Below, one piece after another: positions 60,200-64,000 of a stretch of 64,000 nucleotides of DNA. The notes beneath the pieces are model-generated. The model ran no database searches. It saw only the letters and a list, made by a program, of their open reading frames with translations, and was not told where the DNA came from. How positions within the stretch are numbered: the first letter of the stretch is position 1; the number at the start of each line of letters is the position of its first letter. The position numbers and the translations under genes were made by a program. The stretch spans positions 1-64,000 of the forward strand of contig CAVROM010000006.1 in the NCBI GenBank assembly GCA_963722815.1, written 5' to 3'. The DNA comes from DASQFQ01 sp963722815. GTDB lineage: Bacteria; Actinomycetota; Thermoleophilia; Solirubrobacterales; Solirubrobacteraceae.

Positions 60200-60221
60200 G
60201 CCGCCGCTAGCGGTGGGCGGC
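60200..60221. terminator. Possible hairpin between convergent ltrA and HD-GYP genes
   Basis: GCCGCC (60200-60205) and GGCGGC (60216-60221) can form a 6-bp stem around a loop containing the HD-GYP stop codon. No T run; weak evidence. Confidence 0.3.
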
Positions 60222-61580
60222 GGGCTCGCGTGGCTGGAGCATGCCCGCGAGCGCGTCGACGGCGTCGGGGTCGAGCCGGGCGGGCGCGTCGGCGCGGAGC
60301 GTGGCCAGCGCCTCGTCGACGCTCATCGCCGGGCGGTAGGGGCGGGCGGAGGTCAGCGCCTCGAACACGTCGGCGACGGCGAGCACGCGCATCGGCATCG
60401 GTGAGCTCGTCGCCGCGCAGGCCGTAGCGGGTAGCCGCTGCCGTCGAGCCGCTCGTGGTGGGCGGCGGCGACGGGCGCGAGGTGCGCGAAGCCCGGGACG
60501 CGCGCGAGGATCCGCTCGGTGATCAGCGGGTGCTCGCGGACCTGCGCGCGCACTCCGCCGGCGTCAGCGCGCCGCGCTTGTCGAGGATGCGGTTGGAGAC
60601 CGCGAGCTTGCCGATGTCGTGCAGCAGCGCGGCGCGGCGCAGGTCGGGCAGCTCGGCGTCGCCGGCGCCGAGCGCGCGCGGCGATGCCGGGCCACGAGCA
60701 GGCGACGCGGTCGGAGTGGCGGTAGGTCCACGGGCGACTTCGCGTCGATGACGCCGGCGAACGCGGCCGCGATCCGGTCGAGCTGGTCGTCGTCGGCGCT
60801 CAGCAGCCGGTCCTCGCGGCTCCCAGGCCGAGACGTCGGCGTCGCGCGAGCGCCGCCCAGAAGCTCGGCGTCGTCGCGGCACGGCGCGCAGCGCGTCGCA
60901 CCAGCGCGGGGTCGAACCACTCGCCGCTGCGGCGCGCGCGCGACGTGCGTAGCGCCGCCTCGCGGGCCGCCGCTGGCGTGGAAGATCTCGGCCGTCTGGG
61001 CGAGGCAGAGGATCCGCGCGAGCAGCGGGATCTCGTCGCCGCGCAGCCCGCGCGGCTGGCCGCTGCCGTCCCAGTGCTCGTCGAGCGCGCGGATGCGCCT
61101 CGGCGGTCTCCGGCTCGAAGCCGAGCAGGAGCGCGATCTCGGCGCCGCGCTCGCAGCGCGCCGTGCATCAGCGCGCGGGTGACCTGCCCCTCCGTCCTTG
61201 ATCGCGCGCAGCCGCGTCGGCGCGCGGCGCGCAGCGAGCCGCCGGGCGCGACGGTCCGTAGCGACCAGACGAACGCGGGGAAGCGGCGCGACCAGTCGAT
61301 GCGCTTCGACGGTGCGCTTCGCGACGTGGTCGTCGGCGTCGAACAGCGCGGCCATCTTGGCCGAGTTCGCCGAGCAGCCCGCGTCCTTGAGCAGCAGCGC
61401 GTAGAAGAGCTCGCGAGCGCGTCGCGGCGTCGAGCCCGAGCTCGCTCGGCGAGCCGCATCCCGATCAGGCAGATGCGGAGCGGCGTGCCCCGCCGGCTCG
61501 CCCTCGGTGAGGTCGAGCGCGTACGAGAGCGCGCCGATGACCCTCGACAGGCGAATCCGAGCCGGGCCCCGCATGCCCAT
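60207..61580 (-). pseudogene. Tandem HD / HD-GYP phosphohydrolase, c-di-GMP phosphodiesterase type (many indels)
   Basis: About 455 residues spread over three frames. From ATG 61580: RLSRVIGALSYALDLTEGEP, ARELFYALLLKDAGCSANSA, KMAALFDADDHVAKRTV, then IRALDEHWDGSGQPRGLRGD and EIPLLARILCLAQTAEIF (first, degenerate HD-GYP half: DEHWDGSGQP). The second half has LRRAALLHDIGKLAVSNRIL, VREHPLITERILARVPGFAH, AAHHERLDGSGYP and LAVADVFEALTSARPYRPAM. The second half keeps HD, HHE and DGSGYP and is probably catalytic; such domains degrade c-di-GMP. At least eight indels, most likely sequence error. It is 2.4 kb from a c-di-GMP riboswitch, on the opposite strand. Confidence 0.72.
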
Positions 61581-61581
61581 C

Positions 61582-63807
61582 AGTGGAGCATTGCTGAGCG
61601 GCGGCCGGTGCGCGATCCCGATCGGGCCCCAAATGGGGCATATCCCCCGCTGGTCAGCAGGCGGCGCGGGCGCGTGGCCGGGCCGAGCTCGAGCAGGCGC
61701 TCGGCGCGGGCTGCTGCGCGCGTGCGACGCGGGCGAGCGATGTTGTTGCGGAGCAGGCTCTCGGGGCTGCCGGTGCCGGCGACGCCGATGTTCACGGCGG
61801 CCCCGGGGTCGATCTGTTGCGCGCGCACCGTGATCGTCGCGCTGGCCGGGCGCCAGGTCGCCGACCGCGCACGCCGCCAGCCGCGGCTGGCGCGTGATGC
61901 AGCGGCCGCCGCTCGACTTGACGCTCACGAGTGCCATCCCCGCCGGGAGCCGGTCGGCGACGACCACCCGCCTGGCGGTCACGGCCGAGCGGTTGGTCAC
62001 GCGCAGGCGGAACGTCAGGGTCGGCTGCGGCCCGCCGGTGGAGTCTGGCCTCTCGCTTGGCGAGCACCAGATCGGTCACGGTCTCGCCGGGCACCGGGTC
62101 GGGCGGGTTCGGCCCCGGGCCGGGCGGCTCGGGCGTCGGCGGCGGCGGCGCAGGAGCGGGCAGGCGCAGGTGGAAGAACGTGCAGCTCTGCTCCGGCTGA
62201 CGGCGGCTGATGCGGACGGTGACGCGGCCCTGCTCCGCCGGGACCAGAGTGCCGTTACAGGTGACCGCGACCAGCCGCCACTCGCTCGCGGGGCCGCCCG
62301 CGGTCGGGGTGGCGGCGGCTTCCTGGATGACGTAGCGGCCGAACGGCAGCTGATCGGTGGGCTGACCGCTCGCGTGGGCCGGCGCGCCCTGGCGCTTGGT
62401 CGCGGCGAACTGCAGGTGCTGCCCGCTCGGGTTGCCGACCCGGCTGGTCTCGAAAGATCGCGGCGCCGAGCCCGCCGATCGTCACCCCGGCGACGCTGAT
62501 CCGCCCCGGGCGGTCCAGCATGTTGGTGAACGTGCACACGGCGCCCCGCCCTGCGGTGATCCGCACGCTCGCCGGCTTGGAGGGATCCAGACGCCGGCCG
62601 TTGCATCTGAGGCCCGAGCGCCGCCAGACGCCGGCGCCGGTTACCGGCAGCCGCTCTGCAACGCGGTAGCGGCCCGGGTCGAGCTTGACGACGGTGACGG
62701 CGCCGATCCCGCCCGCTGTCCTGGTGGTCAGCGTGCGGCGCGCGGCGAGGTCGCCGCCGGCGCCGCGGATCCGGAACGGGAAACGCCCGGCGCCGTTGCG
62801 CGTGACCTTGCGCAGCACGAGTGCGCCTGCTGGCGGGGTGAGCCGGTTGGTGTAGGTGCACGTCACGGTGTCGCCGGCCGCGAGCGTGATCTGCGCCCTG
62901 CGCGCGGCGAGGTCCGTGGTCGTGGCGCTGGCACCGGTCTGCGACGTACAGGCCAGGCCCGTCAACGACCACCCGCCGCGCGCGTCCTCCACGACCGTCC
63001 AGGGTGGATCGCCGTCGCGGGTCTCGCCGCGCACGAACTCGGTCGATGCGTCGTTGCCGTCGCTCGCGCTAAGGCTGAACGCACCGCCGTCGTTGTACGA
63101 CACGTTGCCGCTGAAGGTGAAGGTCTCCTGGGCGTCGGAGCCCTGGACCTGCTTGCGGATGACGAGCTTGCCCGACGAGGGCGGCGGCGTGACGTAGTAC
63201 GCGTAACAGAACGCGTGCCGCGTGCCGGACGGGAACGCAATCGTCTCGACGTTGTCGCCGTTGAGGTCGTCGATCGAGCAGCGGAGGGCGCCGAACCCGT
63301 AGCGGCCCGCGAACGGGCCCGACGGTAGAGGACCGGGTCGGTGGTGGTGCCGCCCTGCAGCCACAGCGCGTTGCGGCCTGCGCGGTCGATCTGCGCGTCG
63401 GTGAGCTCGACGGTGACGGCGCCGGCGATCCGCGCCTGGCCGACCGCATCGCCGTCCCAGTCACGCGCCGGCACGGAGGCCTGCGTCACCGGTAGATCCT
63501 GGTCTCGCGTAGGTGACGATCGACAGCGTCGCCCCACGGCCCGGTCGACGGCCTGGCTGATCAGGCCGACGCCGAGCGTGAAGCGCCAGCCGACCAGAGG
63601 CCGGCAAGTCGGTTGGCCCGGCGACCTCCGTGCGACCGGGTCGATCGGATCGCCGGACGGGTACAGCGTGTCGGCGCCGAGGTCCTGAAGGCTCTCCATG
63701 ATGTCGTTGCGCGCGAGGTTCGCGCGGACGTCGGTGTAGTTGTCGCACACGCGCGCGGCGTACGTGACGTCCCCATCCGCGCCAGGCGCGTATATATTCC
63801 TTGACAA
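61582..63807 (-). pseudogene. Large secreted/surface protein with prealbumin-like (SpaA/MSCRAMM) and DUF11 domains (many indels)
   Basis: About 740 residues over several frames. The N-terminal region has VCDNYTDVRANLARNDIMES, DLGADTLYPSGDPIDPV, GWRFTLGVGLISQAVDRAVG, AGAVTVELTDAQIDRAGRNA and SIDDLNGDNVETIAFPSGTR. Then three prealbumin-like repeats follow, each starting KLVIRKQ / ALVLRKV / RISVAGV and ending with VTCTYTNRLT, AVCTFTNMLD or SCTFFHLRLP. Next is a Pro-rich hinge (PAPAPPPPTPEPPGPGPNPP) and a DUF11 domain (VRAQQIDPGAAVNIGVAGTG). No sorting signal or signal peptide is certain: TTG 63807, or ATG 63817 with a shift (NILVKEYIRAWRG), may begin it. Adhesin-like. Divergent from the ArsR gene. 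Confidence 0.65.
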
Positions 63808-63829
63808 GAATATTCATTAAGTGAATACT
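63801..63829 (+). promoter_or_regulatory. ArsR promoter with internal palindromic operator
   Basis: -35 TTGACA at 63801-63806, 17-bp spacer, -10-like AATACT at 63824-63829. The spacer holds TATTCA (63811-63816) and TGAATA (63822-63827), inverted around TTAAG, a typical ArsR/SmtB-type operator. The predicted start of transcription (about 63836) falls on the GTG at 63837. The patch is conspicuously AT-rich. Confidence 0.7.
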
Positions 63830-63836
63830 TCGCGTC

Positions 63837-64000
63837 GTGGACGAGATTGCATCAGCACTGGCGGACGGCGCGCGGTGGCGCATCGTGGAGCTCCTCGCCG
63901 AGCGGCCCCGGTCGGTCGGCGAGCTGGCCGAGGCGGCCGGCCTCCGGCAGCCGCAGACCACGAAGCACCTGCAGACGCTGGCCCGCGCCGGCCTGGTCAC
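63837..64000 (+). CDS. ArsR-family winged-helix regulator (partial)
   Basis: The first 54 residues are visible and the gene runs off the window. The sequence DEIASALADGARWRIVELLA then RPRSVGELAEAAGLRQPQTT and KHLQTLARAGLV is the ArsR/HTH_20 fold, with recognition helix RQPQTTKHLQTL. No metal-binding Cys is seen in this part, so the signal could be something other than a metal. GTG 63837 sits at the predicted transcription start, hence leaderless. The palindrome in its promoter suggests autorepression, and it may also affect the divergent surface-protein gene. Confidence 0.88.
   Translation, partial: MDEIASALADGARWRIVELLAERPRSVGELAEAAGLRQPQTTKHLQTLARAGLV

Overview
This window is very GC-rich and densely coded. 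It has many GTG and a few TTG starts, 4-base GTGA/ATGA gene junctions, and many start codons that lie 6-12 nt downstream of a TANNNT hexamer with no Shine-Dalgarno sequence. Together with the gene families present, this points to an actinobacterium, most likely Thermoleophilia/Solirubrobacterales. That placement is inference; no rRNA or other marker gene is present.

About 1-35.7 kb is a large surface-polysaccharide region. It holds nucleotide-sugar enzymes (a WbpA-type UDP-sugar dehydrogenase, Gmd, an extended SDR and two CDP-paratose-2-epimerase-like SDRs), a WecG/TagA transferase and roughly a dozen GT2/GT4 glycosyltransferases. It also holds several SAM methyltransferases, a Wzx-type flippase, a complete Wzm/Wzt ABC exporter, DUF2142 and GT-C-like membrane proteins, and an LPG-synthase-like membrane protein. 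A 1180-residue protein joins two glycosyltransferase domains, a coiled coil and a methyltransferase. Inside the region sit a VapBC-type toxin-antitoxin pair (3.56-4.2 kb), a secreted beta-propeller protein, and a putative zincin with a small partner gene (12.9-14.5 kb).

About 35.7-53 kb is mixed housekeeping and accessory content: two DHA2 MFS exporters (one coupled to a TetR regulator), CtaA, beta-carbonic anhydrase, a cupin, an AcuI/YhdH reductase, a PAS-GAF-SpoIIE phosphatase with a STAS partner, nitronate monooxygenase and a ChaB-like protein. A GT-C membrane protein here has visibly different base composition. From about 51.5 kb glycan genes return.

The last 10 kb holds the most interesting module. 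A c-di-GMP-I (GEMM) riboswitch lies directly upstream of a TasA/camelysin-like secreted protein, which is followed by an ER-type (SipW-like) signal peptidase. Within 5 kb are a tandem-HD/HD-GYP protein of the c-di-GMP phosphodiesterase type and a large secreted DUF11/prealbumin-fold protein, and then an ArsR-family regulator whose operator lies inside its own promoter. Read together, this looks like a c-di-GMP-controlled biofilm-matrix or fibre locus beside the polysaccharide genes.

Many genes need 1-5 single-base indels to read through. These cluster at 0-1 kb, 4-5.4 kb, 20-23.5 kb and especially 54-64 kb, while 25-50 kb is nearly clean. Because protein similarity continues smoothly across the breaks, most look like sequencing or assembly errors rather than real decay. 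No gene-free stretch longer than about 300 bases exists, and no tRNA, rRNA, CRISPR array, IS element or phage gene was seen.
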